Below are positions 7,951-16,543 of a stretch of DNA of 64,000 nt, piece by piece. The stretch spans positions 1-64,000 of the forward strand of contig JAJPEN010000073.1 of assembly GCA_021166835.1 (NCBI GenBank), in the 5' to 3' direction. The stretch comes from Burkholderiaceae bacterium (GTDB taxonomy: Bacteria; Pseudomonadota; Gammaproteobacteria; Burkholderiales; Burkholderiaceae). Numbering within the stretch: position 1 is the first letter of the stretch; every line of letters starts with the position of its first letter. The notes under the pieces were generated by a model that saw nothing but the letters and a program-made list of their open reading frames with translations, did no database searches and was not told the DNA's origin. Both the position numbers and the translations under genes were made by a program.

Positions 7951-9552
7951 ATGAACGCTACCGAGACCGCACTGCCAAGCGCTGCCGAGCGGGCACGAGC
8001 GGCGTTGCGCTATCTCGCCCAGCGCCGGCTGTCGCCGACGCCCGATCAGTATCACCGGGCCTGGGAGCGGGTGGGAGGCAACTCGTCCGACGAGGAGCGC
8101 CCGGGCGCGCCCGAGCCGGCGCCGCTCGGTCCGATCGTTGCCGAGGCGATGCGCTGGGTCGAGATCCCGCAGCGCAACTGGACCCGCGCACAGAAGAAGG
8201 ATGCGCTGCAGCGCGTGCTGAACCGTCCGTCCGACGGCTCGCGCCTGGCCTGCCGGCTCGCCTCGCTCCTCGACTCGTGGAAGCGCGACGAAGGCGCCGT
8301 GGTTGCGGACCCGAACGTGCTGGAGGTCGCCGACGGAGAGCATGAGGCCGATACGGCGATCGACTCCGTCACGACGCCCGACGTCGCGATCGATGCCGGG
8401 GCGGCCCCCGCCGCGGCTCCCGAGGCGGCCTGCGAGGCGGCCTGCGAGGCCACCTGCGAGGCGGCTCCCCTGATGCTCGCGGACATGCAGCGGACCGAGG
8501 CTGACAACCCGGCTTCCCGCGAAGCGACGCATGGCGAGACCGTCCGTCGCCTGCTCGGGGAGATGACGCGGCTGCTCGTTACCGTCTGCGAAACGGTGCC
8601 GACGCTCGTCGAGGAGGAGGCATGGGTACGTCGCCAGTTCGACGCCATCCGGGCGGCGCTCGAGCCTGCCGACAGGTACCCGGACCGGCGCGACCTCGCG
8701 CTCGCGCGCGACGTGCTGCGCCGGACGGCCGAGGAGCACCAGCGGCTGCTGAAGCTGCGCCGCGACTCGCTGCAGATGATGAAGTCGATGCTCGCGCAGT
8801 GCGTGGACTGGCTGCGCGCGCTCACCGAGTCGAGCGGCCGCTTCGGCGACAAGCTCGGCACGTACATGGAGCACATCCGCAACTCGCCCGACCTGGCCAC
8901 GCTCGCCGGCGTCGTCCATGAACTGATCGACGAGACGCGTTCGGTCTACGTCGAGTTCGACGCGTCGCGCAACGACTTCGCCGCCGCCGGCGAGCGTGCG
9001 CGCCAACTGCAGGACGAGGTCGAGCGCCTGGCCGGCGAGCTGGACAATGCCAGTGCGCTGGTCATGACGGATCACCTGACCCAGTTGCTGAACCGGCGCG
9101 GGCTCGAGCGTTCGTTCGACGACCTGTCGCGCTCGTGCCGGGAGGCGGCAGCGCCGCTGTCGCTCGCGCTGATCGACGTCGACGATTTCAAGCGGCTGAA
9201 CGATGCGCTCGGTCACCAGAAGGGCGACGAGGCGTTGCGCCATCTCGCGCGCGTGCTGTCCGGCAGCCTGCGGCCGACCGACGTCGTCGCGCGCTACGGT
9301 GGCGAGGAGTTCGTCGTGCTGCTGCCGTCGGTGCCCTTCGATCGGGCGCTCGACGTGATCCGTCGCGCGCAACGCGCGCTGACGAATGACGTCTACCTGA
9401 ACGGCGAAGAACGGATCTTCGTGACGTTCTCGGCGGGCGTGGCTCAATCGGACGGTTCGGAGTCGCTCGACGCCATCGTTCAACGGGCCGACGAGGCGAT
9501 GTATCGCGCCAAGCGGGCCGGAAAGAACCGGGTCTTTGCGGCGACCGGCTGA
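7951..9552 (+). CDS. Diguanylate cyclase with C-terminal GGDEF domain
   Basis: A 533-residue protein predicted to make c-di-GMP from two GTP. The C-terminal GGDEF domain starts at DHLTQLLNRRGLE. Its active-site loop is GGEEF at 450-454, and RPTD at 441-444 is the product-binding inhibitory RxxD site five residues upstream, so feedback inhibition is likely. The N-terminal 370 residues contain no domain I recognise: an Ala/Cys-rich low-complexity linker (about 150-175), then helical, probably coiled-coil sequence. No membrane segments are evident. The ATG at 7951 is chosen because upstream sequence in this frame lacks protein-like composition. It stands alone, but the window's HD-GYP and PilZ genes suggest a motility link. 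Confidence 0.88.
   Translation: MNATETALPSAAERARAALRYLAQRRLSPTPDQYHRAWERVGGNSSDEERPGAPEPAPLGPIVAEAMRWVEIPQRNWTRAQKKDALQRVLNRPSDGSRLACRLASLLDSWKRDEGAVVADPNVLEVADGEHEADTAIDSVTTPDVAIDAGAAPAAAPEAACEAACEATCEAAPLMLADMQRTEADNPASREATHGETVRRLLGEMTRLLVTVCETVPTLVEEEAWVRRQFDAIRAALEPADRYPDRRDLALARDVLRRTAEEHQRLLKLRRDSLQMMKSMLAQCVDWLRALTESSGRFGDKLGTYMEHIRNSPDLATLAGVVHELIDETRSVYVEFDASRNDFAAAGERARQLQDEVERLAGELDNASALVMTDHLTQLLNRRGLERSFDDLSRSCREAAAPLSLALIDVDDFKRLNDALGHQKGDEALRHLARVLSGSLRPTDVVARYGGEEFVVLLPSVPFDRALDVIRRAQRALTNDVYLNGEERIFVTFSAGVAQSDGSESLDAIVQRADEAMYRAKRAGKNRVFAATG
8422..8469 (+). repeat. 12-bp tandem repeat inside the diguanylate cyclase gene
   Basis: The unit GAGGCGGCCTGC occurs perfectly at 8422 and 8434. 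A degenerate copy (GAGGCCACCTGC) is at 8446 and a partial one at 8458. It encodes Glu-Ala-Ala-Cys repeats in the linker of the cyclase. Being a multiple of three, copy changes would keep frame. Confidence 0.8.
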
Positions 9553-10788
9553 TCAATCGGTCTTCGTCGGCGCGCCTTCCTTGTCCGCGCAACTGCGGAA
9601 GCCCGCGTAGATGTCGTTGCGCTCCGCGCCGAAGAAATTGCGATAGCGCGGATGGCGCATGCGCGGCGTGGTGGCGAACGACGCGCCGCGCAGAACCGGT
9701 CGGCCGTCGAACCACGGCGCGGAATAGGCGTGGTACGGATGCGACGAGAAGCCCGGGTACGGTGCGAACGCGCTCGACGTCCATTCCCAGACTTCGCCCC
9801 AGTGGAATGCGTCGCCCGCTTCGATCGCGGCACGTTCCCACTCGGCCTCGGTGGGCAGGCGGCGTCCGGCCCAGTTGCACCACGCGAACGCTTCGTGCTG
9901 CGTCAGGTGACAGGCGGGTAGCGTCGGGTCGAGCGCGATCCAGTCGCCGTTCCACCATCGTCGCCATTCGTGCGCCGTGCGCTCGAGGTAGCGCGGCGCG
10001 CGTTGCCGTCGGGAGCGCAGCCACTCGCGCCCGGCGTCGCTCCACCAGCGGTCCTGTTCGTAGCCGCCGGCTTCGACGAAAGGCAGGTATTCGGCCCAGC
10101 GAACGACTCGATCATCGATGCGATAGCCGGACATCTGCACCTCGTGCGCCCGACATTCGTTGTCGAAGGCGAAGCCCGCGTCGCCGAAGCCCAGGCGCCA
10201 CGGGCCGGCGTCGAACTCGATCGTCTGGCGTTTTCCGGTGAGCGAGGCTGGCGCGGGAGTTTCGGCGACTTCGAAGCCGAGCGCGTGCGCCATGTATGTT
10301 GCGGCTTCGTGATGCATGTCCTCGTGAAAGAGCGCCAGCCGGAAGAAATACAATCCCTCGTCGCTGCCGTCGGCAACGCGCAGCAGTCCGAGGGTGCGAT
10401 CGAGTTGCGTGCGCAGGTCGTCACGAGTCGCGTCCGCATCGGGCAGCGGCAGGTTCCAGCGCGTGGCGTGCGCGACCTTCGCCGAGTCGTAGAGGAGATC
10501 CGCTTCCTTTCGCACGCCCGGTTGGCGCGGTACGTCGGGATCCGCCAGCGCGCCGAGCGCGCGTTGTGGATTGCGTGCGATCCAGTATTCCTGGAACCAT
10601 CCGATGTGGCCCAGCTCCCACAGCGGCGGGTTCGATTCGGCGCTTCGTGGCACGACGAGCGTTTCGAGCTTTCGCTCGAAGGACGCGAAGGCCGCCAGCG
10701 TGTCGCGACGGCTCGCGACCAGCGCCTCGGCGAGCGCTTCGCTGCCGGCGCTGCGCATTGCGATGCCGGCGCTTCGATCATCGATCAT
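9553..10788 (-). CDS. senA: Selenoneine synthase SenA / EgtB-like iron enzyme
   Basis: A 411-residue protein with an N-terminal DinB-type helical domain and a C-terminal formylglycine-generating-enzyme-like fold, the EgtB architecture. The mononuclear iron triad is visible as His61 (LGHIGW) with His155 and His159 in HEDMHHE. The C-terminal domain shows RLPTEAEWERAA and GEVWEWTSSAF. EgtB makes the hercynyl-cysteine sulfoxide of ergothioneine, whereas the paralogue SenA joins hercynine to a selenosugar. I choose SenA because a senB-type gene starts 20 bases away on the other strand. EgtD, SenC and EgtC-like genes are not in the window. Alternative starts (for example Met11, position 10758) would leave more promoter room. 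Confidence 0.8.
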   Translation of the reverse strand: MIDDRSAGIAMRSAGSEALAEALVASRRDTLAAFASFERKLETLVVPRSAESNPPLWELGHIGWFQEYWIARNPQRALGALADPDVPRQPGVRKEADLLYDSAKVAHATRWNLPLPDADATRDDLRTQLDRTLGLLRVADGSDEGLYFFRLALFHEDMHHEAATYMAHALGFEVAETPAPASLTGKRQTIEFDAGPWRLGFGDAGFAFDNECRAHEVQMSGYRIDDRVVRWAEYLPFVEAGGYEQDRWWSDAGREWLRSRRQRAPRYLERTAHEWRRWWNGDWIALDPTLPACHLTQHEAFAWCNWAGRRLPTEAEWERAAIEAGDAFHWGEVWEWTSSAFAPYPGFSSHPYHAYSAPWFDGRPVLRGASFATTPRMRHPRYRNFFGAERNDIYAGFRSCADKEGAPTKTD

Positions 10789-10808
10789 TCGCGCCCCGAA
10801 CCATCGAA

Positions 10809-11765
10809 ATGAGGAAAGCGCAAGTCGTCATCGTGACACCGGCGAGCGCCGATGCCAACAACGGAAACTGGCGGACAGCGCAGCGCTGGTCGGGCTTTCT
10901 CGCCGACGATCATCGGGTGCGGGTGGCGAAGGAGTGGGACGACGGCGACGAAGCCCTGATGATCGCGCTGCACGCCCGCCGCTCGGCGACGTCGATCGCG
11001 GCGTGGCGCGCACGACATCCGACGCGACCGCTGCTGCTGGTGCTCACCGGCACGGATCTGTATCGCGACATCCCGGTCGACGGCGACGCGCGGCGCTCGC
11101 TCGAGTTGGCCGATCGGCTGGTCGTGCTGAACGAGCGTGGCCTGGCCGCGCTGCCCGAGCGATTCCGGCCCAAGGCGAGCGTGTTGCTGCAGTCGTGTCC
11201 GGCGCGCGTCCGCACAGCGAAGACGCAGCGGCTGCTGCGAGTGGTGATGGTCGGCCACCTGCGCGACGAGAAACGTCCGGACACCTTTTTCGAGGCCGTG
11301 CGCAGGCTCGCGGATCGTGCCGACATCGTGTTCGAGCACGTGGGCGCCGGGCTCGATCCGGCGCTCGCCGCCGAAGCGCGTGCGCTAATGGCGGGCGGCC
11401 TGCGCTATCGCTGGTTCGGCGCGCTCGGGCACGGGCGCACGCTGGCGCGGATCCGCACGGCGCACGTCCTCGTTCACGCGAGCCGCATCGAGGGCGGCGC
11501 GCACGTCGTGATCGAGGCGGTGCGCAACGGCACCGCGGTGCTCGCTTCGCGCATTGACGGCAACGTCGGCCTGCTCGGCGAAGACTACGGCGGCTATTTT
11601 CCGCTCGGCGATTCGGCGGCGCTCGCCGCGCTGCTCCGCAGGATGCGAGACGAGCCGGCATCGCTGGCGGCGCTGCAGGCGCAGTGCGATGCACGCGCGC
11701 CGTTGTTCGATCCGACTCGCGAGCGCGAAGCACTGCGGTCGATGCTCGACACCCTTCTGCGTTGA
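10809..11765 (+). CDS. senB: Selenosugar synthase SenB (TIGR04348-type glycosyltransferase)
   Basis: A 318-residue GT4-like glycosyltransferase whose opening, MRKAQVVIVTPASADANNGN followed by WRTAQRW, matches the TIGR04348 family as I recall it; that family was shown to include SenB. SenB makes a Se-glycoside from selenophosphate and a UDP-sugar for SenA. Glycosyltransferase features include LLVVLTGTDLY-like and VVMVGHLRDEKRPDTFFEA segments and the donor-site region SRIEGGAHVVIEAV. The ATG at 10809 gives the family's usual start; no strong ribosome site precedes it. It is divergent from senA with only 20 bases between starts. Selenophosphate synthetase (SenC/SelD) must come from elsewhere. 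Confidence 0.82.
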   Translation: MRKAQVVIVTPASADANNGNWRTAQRWSGFLADDHRVRVAKEWDDGDEALMIALHARRSATSIAAWRARHPTRPLLLVLTGTDLYRDIPVDGDARRSLELADRLVVLNERGLAALPERFRPKASVLLQSCPARVRTAKTQRLLRVVMVGHLRDEKRPDTFFEAVRRLADRADIVFEHVGAGLDPALAAEARALMAGGLRYRWFGALGHGRTLARIRTAHVLVHASRIEGGAHVVIEAVRNGTAVLASRIDGNVGLLGEDYGGYFPLGDSAALAALLRRMRDEPASLAALQAQCDARAPLFDPTREREALRSMLDTLLR

Positions 11766-11786
11766 CGCCGGGCGGTGCCGGAGGGC

Positions 11787-11852
11787 TTGCGGCGTTCGCC
11801 GTCTTCCGTACAATCGTCTTTGTACTTGAAAAGAATTTCAGCCTGCTGAAAT
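11787..11852 (+). promoter_or_regulatory. Promoter and two inverted repeats ahead of the iclR-type gene
   Basis: TTGCGG (11787-11792) is separated by 16 bases from TACAAT (11809-11814), a plausible sigma-70 promoter. GTACAA-N6-TTGTAC (11808-11825) is a perfect inverted repeat on the -10 element. ATTTCAG-N4-CTGAAAT (11835-11852) is a second perfect one ending 7 bases before the ATG. They are likely autoregulatory operators of the IclR protein. Confidence 0.6.
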
Positions 11853-11858
11853 CGTTCG

Positions 11859-12602
11859 ATGCCACTCGTACCGTCGGCCGAGCGCACGCTCAACCTGTTC
11901 GAAGCCTTCGAGGCGAGCGGCAAGCCGCTCGCACTCAGCGAGCTTGCGCAGCGCATGAACGTGCCCGTGAGCAGCTGCCACGGTCTGGTACAGACCCTCG
12001 TCGCGCGTGGCTACCTCTACGCGGTGAGCCGGCGCAAGGACTTCTATCCGACGCGACGGCTGTTCGACCTCGCACAGACGATCGTGCACAACGACCCCTT
12101 CCTCGAGCGGATCGGTTCCGAACTGCGGGTCTTGCGCGACGAAACGCGCGAGACGGTGATCCTCGGCAAGCGCCAGGGCGACGCCGTCCTCTATCTCGAC
12201 GTCGTCGAGGGGCCGCACACCGTGCGCTACACCGCCCGGCCGGGCGAATACAAGCCGCTCCATTCCAGTTCGATCGGGAAGGTGATGCTCGGCGCGCTGT
12301 CCGGCGATGCTCTCGCCGAGTGGCTGCGTTCGCACCCGTTGCCGGCGATCACGGGACGCACGCTCGTCGACGGCAAGCGCCTGCATCGCGATCTCGACGA
12401 AAGCCGCCGGCGCGGCTGGTTCATGACGCGCGGCGAGAACGTCGAGGACGTCACGGCGCTCGCCGTTGCGCTGTCGATCCGCGACGAGGTCTTCGGCCTT
12501 GCCGTCGCCGGCCCGTCGCATCGGATGGAGAAGCGCATCGACGATCTGGCTGCGCGAGTCGTCGCGGCGCGCCGGCGAATCGAGGAGGTGTTCCGCCAAT
12601 GA
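11859..12602 (+). CDS. IclR-family transcriptional regulator
   Basis: A 247-residue regulator with an N-terminal winged helix (about residues 5-65, with LALSELAQRMNVPVSSCHGL) and the C-terminal IclR effector-binding domain (about 75-245, including the SSSIGKVMLGAL segment). No clear Shine-Dalgarno precedes the ATG. The gene ends in an ATGA overlap with the crotonase gene, so regulator and enzymes are one transcript. The C-terminal domain probably senses the acid imported by the TRAP system or its CoA ester. Whether it activates or represses cannot be read from sequence. Confidence 0.93.
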   Translation: MPLVPSAERTLNLFEAFEASGKPLALSELAQRMNVPVSSCHGLVQTLVARGYLYAVSRRKDFYPTRRLFDLAQTIVHNDPFLERIGSELRVLRDETRETVILGKRQGDAVLYLDVVEGPHTVRYTARPGEYKPLHSSSIGKVMLGALSGDALAEWLRSHPLPAITGRTLVDGKRLHRDLDESRRRGWFMTRGENVEDVTALAVALSIRDEVFGLAVAGPSHRMEKRIDDLAARVVAARRRIEEVFRQ

Positions 12603-13387
12603 ACGGATACCGGCACCTGGGGATCGAGCGGCGCGACAGCGTGCTGCGCGTGACGATCGACCGACCCGAGCAGCGCAATCCGCTGAGTACCGAGGTGCTG
12701 GGCGAGCTGCGGCGGGCGTTCACCGAAGCGGCCGCCGACGACAGCTTGCGTGCGGCGGTCGTCACTGGCGCCGGCGAGAAGAGCTTCGCCGCGGGCGGCG
12801 ACCTCAAGGAGTTCGACAGGCTGCGCGGAACCGACGACGCCGAGCGGCTCTGGGCGCATGCGAACGAGGCGCTGCGCGCCGTGCGCGAGTTCCCGCTGCC
12901 GGTGATCGCCGCCCTGAACGGCGTTGCGCTGGGCGGCGGCGCCGAGCTCGCCGTCGCCTGCGATTTCCGCGTTGCGGCGCGACACGCGGCGATCGGTTTC
13001 GTGCAGGGCCGCCTGAACATCTGCACCGGCTTCGGCGGGGGCGCGGACCTCGTCGCGCTGGTGGGCGGGCAGCGCGCGCTCTCGATCCTGATCCGTGCCG
13101 AGACGATGGCTGCCGAGCAGGCACGCTCGATCGGCCTCGTCGACGAGATCGCCTCCGAAGGCGAATCGCTGGATGCATGCGTCGAGCGATTCCTCGAACC
13201 GATTCGCGCGCACGTTCCCCAGGTGCTGCGCGCGTTCAAGACGATCGCATCGGGTGACCGGCTCGCGTTGACGAGAGAACAGCGCGAGCAGCGCGAGCGT
13301 GCGGCGCTCGTCGCCACCTGGGTCCATCCCGATCACTGGCAGGCGAGCGACCGCTTCCTGTCGCGCAGCAAACGAGGAGCAGCATGA
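12599..13387 (+). CDS. Crotonase-fold enzyme lacking the second catalytic Glu (decarboxylase-like)
   Basis: A 262-residue enoyl-CoA hydratase/isomerase superfamily member. The oxyanion-hole regions are SFAAGGDLKEF and ALNGVALGGGAELAVACDF. In hydratases a second Glu lies in a PETxxGIIPG-type segment. Here the aligned stretch is VQGRLNICTGFGGGAD, with Gly where Glu should be. Loss of this Glu is also seen in methylmalonyl-CoA decarboxylase (ScpB/YgfG), which in E. coli sits beside the mutase Sbm. With a mutase gene overlapping its end by ATGA, a decarboxylase of a malonyl-CoA-type ester is the leading hypothesis. An ordinary hydratase is less likely. Confidence 0.85.
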   Translation: MNGYRHLGIERRDSVLRVTIDRPEQRNPLSTEVLGELRRAFTEAAADDSLRAAVVTGAGEKSFAAGGDLKEFDRLRGTDDAERLWAHANEALRAVREFPLPVIAALNGVALGGGAELAVACDFRVAARHAAIGFVQGRLNICTGFGGGADLVALVGGQRALSILIRAETMAAEQARSIGLVDEIASEGESLDACVERFLEPIRAHVPQVLRAFKTIASGDRLALTREQREQRERAALVATWVHPDHWQASDRFLSRSKRGAA

Positions 13388-15009
13388 ACCAGCGAAGCAC
13401 CGAAGCGCAGGCGCGGCCGCTTGCGCCCGGCGTCGGTACGGCGGTGCGCTCCGGCATCGAAGTGCCGGTCGTCGTCGATCCGACGCGCTTTCCCGTCGAG
13501 GATCCCGGAAAGCCCGGCGAGTTCCCGTTCACCCGCGGCATCTTCGCCGACGGCTATCGAGGCCGCTTGTGGACGATGCGGCAGTACTCGGGTTTCGGCA
13601 CCGCGGAGGAATCGAACGAGCGCTACCGGTTCCTCCTCGAGCGCGGCCAGACCGGACTGTCGGTCGCGCTCGACCTGCCCACCCAGTGCGGATTCGATCC
13701 CGACGAACCGATGGCCCGACCCGAGATCGGCAAGGTCGGCGTGTCACTGTCGAATCTCTCCGAGATGGAGATCCTGTTTCGCGGCATCGACCTCTCGCGC
13801 ATCTCGACGTCGTTCACGATCAACGGTACCGCGGCGATCCTCTATGCGATGTACATCGCCTGCGCCGACCGCACCGGTGTGCCGCGCGACAAGCTGACCG
13901 GCACGATCCAGAACGACATCCTGAAGGAGTACGTGGCGCGGGGAACGTGGATCTTCCCGGTGCGTCCGTCGATGCGGCTGATCTCGGACACGATCCTGTT
14001 CGGCAACCGCGAGACGCCGCGCTTCAACACCATCTCGATCGCAGGCGCGCACATGCGCGACGCGGGCTGCACGGCGGCCGAGGAGATGGCGTACACGCTG
14101 GCCAACGGACTCGCCTATGTCGACGAACTGATCCGCCGGGGCGGCAACGCCGACAGTTTCGCCCAGCGCCTGTCGTTCTTCTTCTACGTCCACATGGATC
14201 TCTTCGAGGAGATCGCCAAGTTCCGCGCGGGGCGTCGAGCATGGGCGCGGCTGCTGAAGGAGCGCTACGGCGTCACCGACCCGAAGGCGCAGATGTTCCG
14301 CTTCGGCGTCGTCTGCGGCGGCTCGTCGCTGGTGGCGCCGCAGCCGTACAACAACGTCGTTCGAGTGGCGATCGAGACGATGGCCGCGGTGATGAGCGGG
14401 GCACAGTCGATCTTCACCTGCGCGCTCGACGAGCCGTTCCAGATCCCCACCGAGTTCTCCGCCGAGCTTGCGCTGCGCACGCAGCAGATCGTCGCCTACG
14501 AGAGCGGGATCGCGCGTACCGTCGATCCGCTGGGCGGCAGCTATTTCGCCGAGCATCTCACGGACCGGATGGAGCAGCGCATCGATGCGCTGATGAAGGA
14601 GATCGAGGACTACGGCGGCGCGGTGAAGGCGATCGAGGACGGCTGGTTGCAGCTGCGCATCGCGCATCGCGCGCACGAGCGCAAGCTGCAGACCGACAGC
14701 GGCGAGCTGCCCGTCGTCGGTCTGAACTGCTTCCGCCATGAGAACCAGGCGGCAGCGCCCGAGGAAGTGTTCCGTGTCGATCCGCAGGCGAGCCGGCGGG
14801 TGCTCGAGAAGCTCGAGGCGGTGCGCGATCGGCGCAACCAAGCCGAGGTCGAGCGCGCGCTCGATCGCCTCGAACAGGCCGCGGGAGTCGACGACGAGAA
14901 CCTGATGCCCCATCTGATCGAATGCTGCCACGCCTACGCGACCGTCGGCGAGATGGTCGCGCGGTTGAAGGCGCAATGGGGCGAGTTCCGGGAGCCGGTG
15001 CGACTATGA
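13384..15009 (+). CDS. Methylmalonyl-CoA mutase-type large subunit
   Basis: A 541-residue TIM-barrel subunit of a two-subunit AdoCbl mutase. Aligned to the Propionibacterium enzyme it keeps Tyr89 (Tyr68 in RQYSGFGT), Gln197 (Gln176 in TIQNDILKEY), Arg207 (Arg186) and His244 (His223 in GAHMRDAG). The Arg-to-His spacing of 37 matches exactly. Tyr89 and Arg207 bind the free carboxylate of methylmalonyl-CoA, so the substrate should be a malonyl- or succinyl-type dicarboxylyl-CoA: methylmalonyl/succinyl, or ethylmalonyl/methylsuccinyl. ATGA overlaps on both sides couple it to the crotonase and the B12 subunit. No MeaB gene is in this operon; the one at 4495 might serve both mutases. Confidence 0.93.
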   Translation: MNQRSTEAQARPLAPGVGTAVRSGIEVPVVVDPTRFPVEDPGKPGEFPFTRGIFADGYRGRLWTMRQYSGFGTAEESNERYRFLLERGQTGLSVALDLPTQCGFDPDEPMARPEIGKVGVSLSNLSEMEILFRGIDLSRISTSFTINGTAAILYAMYIACADRTGVPRDKLTGTIQNDILKEYVARGTWIFPVRPSMRLISDTILFGNRETPRFNTISIAGAHMRDAGCTAAEEMAYTLANGLAYVDELIRRGGNADSFAQRLSFFFYVHMDLFEEIAKFRAGRRAWARLLKERYGVTDPKAQMFRFGVVCGGSSLVAPQPYNNVVRVAIETMAAVMSGAQSIFTCALDEPFQIPTEFSAELALRTQQIVAYESGIARTVDPLGGSYFAEHLTDRMEQRIDALMKEIEDYGGAVKAIEDGWLQLRIAHRAHERKLQTDSGELPVVGLNCFRHENQAAAPEEVFRVDPQASRRVLEKLEAVRDRRNQAEVERALDRLEQAAGVDDENLMPHLIECCHAYATVGEMVARLKAQWGEFREPVRL

Positions 15010-15422
15010 ACCCTCAGATCGAAAAGACCCCGCTGCGCGGCAAGCGGATACTCGTGGCCAAGCCCGGGCTGGACGGCCACGACGTGGGCGCCAAGGTGGT
15101 TGCGCTCGCACTGCGCGACGCCGGCGCCGAGGTCATCTACACCGGGCTGCGAAAGACGCCCGGCTACATCGCCCGCGTCGCTGTCGACGAGGACGTCGAC
15201 GCGGTCGGTCTGTCGATCCTCTCCGGCAGCCACAACGAACTCGTCGCCGACACGCTCGAGCAATTGCGGGAGCTGCAGGGCGAGGACATTCCGGTGTTCG
15301 TAGGAGGCACGATTCCCGCGCCCGATCAGCAGGGACTGCGCGAGCGGGGCGTGCGCGAGGTCTTCACCAGCGACATTCCGCTGGCCGACGTCGTCGCGGC
15401 GATCGCGAGGTTGCTGTCGTGA
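15006..15422 (+). CDS. B12-binding small subunit of methylmalonyl-CoA mutase
   Basis: A 138-residue cobalamin-binding domain with D23-G-H25-D-V-G28 (DxHxxG, His25 the cobalt ligand), GLSILSGSH and FVGGTIPAPD. The start at 15006 overlaps the stop of the large-subunit gene (ATGA), and its end overlaps the GTG start of the CoA-transferase. The separate small subunit differs from the fused enzymes of most proteobacteria and resembles the archaeal and IcmA/B arrangement. Confidence 0.95.
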   Translation: MNPQIEKTPLRGKRILVAKPGLDGHDVGAKVVALALRDAGAEVIYTGLRKTPGYIARVAVDEDVDAVGLSILSGSHNELVADTLEQLRELQGEDIPVFVGGTIPAPDQQGLRERGVREVFTSDIPLADVVAAIARLLS

Positions 15423-16543
15423 CGCTTCCGTTGCGTGGCAAGCGCATCATCGAGGTCGGGCACATGCTGATGGGCCCGTACTGCGGGATGCTGCTCGCCG
15501 ACCTGGGCGCCGAGGTGATCAAGGTCGAGCCGCCCGGAGGCGACATCGCGCGCAGCATCAGTCCGCACAGGATCGGGCCGCACAACGCGTATTTCGCCAG
15601 CCTGAACCGCGGCAAGCGCAGCGTCGTGCTCGATCTCGCCTCCGAAGACGGCCAGGCGGCCCTCGCGGCGCTGGTTCGCGATGCGCATGGCCTGGTCACG
15701 AACCTTCGACCCAAGGCGATCCGCAAGCTCGGGCTCACCTATGAACGGCTCCGGCAGTTCAATCCCAGGCTCGTCTGCGTCGCCCTCACGGGATACGGGC
15801 TCGACAGCCCCTTCGCCGAGCGGCCCGCGTACGACTACGTGATCCAGGCGCTCACCGGCATCATGTCGCTGACCGGCGATCCCGCCGGTCCGCCGACGAA
15901 GACCGGCTACTCGGCGGTCGACAACTCGGCCGGCATCATGGGCGCAGTCGGCCTGCTCGCCAAGCTCGTGCAGGGCGAGGGCGGGCAGGTCGACATCGCG
16001 ATGTACGACGTGATGCTCTCGCAGCTCAACTACCTCGCCGGTGCCTGGCTGAACGCCGGCGAGCGCGCCGGGCGTTACCCGGCGTCCGCGCATCCGTACA
16101 TCGTGCCTGCGCAGATCTTTCGCACCGCCGACGGCTGGCTGACGCTGTTCATCACGCACGACGATTTCTGGCGCACGTTCTGCCGGGAGATCGGTCGCGC
16201 GCAGTGGATCGACGACGAGCGCTTCGCGACGATGGCCGCGCGACGGAACAATCGCGACTTCGTGCTGCATTCGATCGGCGAGGTGCTCGCGGCCGAGCCC
16301 ACGAGTCGCTGGGTCGAGCGCCTGGCACCGCTGGGCGTCGTTGCGGCCGGCGTGGAGACGCTCGAGAACGCGCTGGCGAGCGAGCAGACCGCGGCGCGCA
16401 ACATGGTTGTCGAGATCGCGATCGACGGGGGCACGCTGCGCGTGGTCGGCAACCCGGTCAAGTTCTCCGATGCGCGGGACGACTTCCGCGCTCCGCCGCT
16501 GCTCGGCGAGCACGGTCCGTTCGCGGCGGAGAAGGCGGGGTAA
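15419..16543 (+). CDS. CaiB/BaiF-family (class III) CoA-transferase
   Basis: A 374-residue class III CoA-transferase, which moves CoA between acids through an aspartyl-CoA anhydride intermediate. Family markers are the N-terminal [29 protein letters not shown], the NRGKRSVVLDL block and GYSAVDNSAGIMGA, which holds the likely catalytic Asp. The start is GTG in a GTGA overlap with the B12 subunit. Donor and acceptor are not readable. Given the mutase and the dicarboxylate-type TRAP genes downstream, succinyl-CoA:dicarboxylate transfer is a reasonable inference. Confidence 0.92.
   Translation: MTLPLRGKRIIEVGHMLMGPYCGMLLADLGAEVIKVEPPGGDIARSISPHRIGPHNAYFASLNRGKRSVVLDLASEDGQAALAALVRDAHGLVTNLRPKAIRKLGLTYERLRQFNPRLVCVALTGYGLDSPFAERPAYDYVIQALTGIMSLTGDPAGPPTKTGYSAVDNSAGIMGAVGLLAKLVQGEGGQVDIAMYDVMLSQLNYLAGAWLNAGERAGRYPASAHPYIVPAQIFRTADGWLTLFITHDDFWRTFCREIGRAQWIDDERFATMAARRNNRDFVLHSIGEVLAAEPTSRWVERLAPLGVVAAGVETLENALASEQTAARNMVVEIAIDGGTLRVVGNPVKFSDARDDFRAPPLLGEHGPFAAEKAG

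Noticed and set aside
9553..10788. Plain ergothioneine EgtB
   Set aside because: Domain layout fits, but no egtD or egtC lies nearby and the adjacent TIGR04348-type gene points to SenA; kept as an alternative rather than the call.
13384..15009. Isobutyryl-CoA mutase assignment for the second mutase
   Set aside because: Tyr and Arg at the carboxylate-binding positions are those of methylmalonyl-type enzymes, not the Phe/Gln of isobutyryl-CoA mutase.
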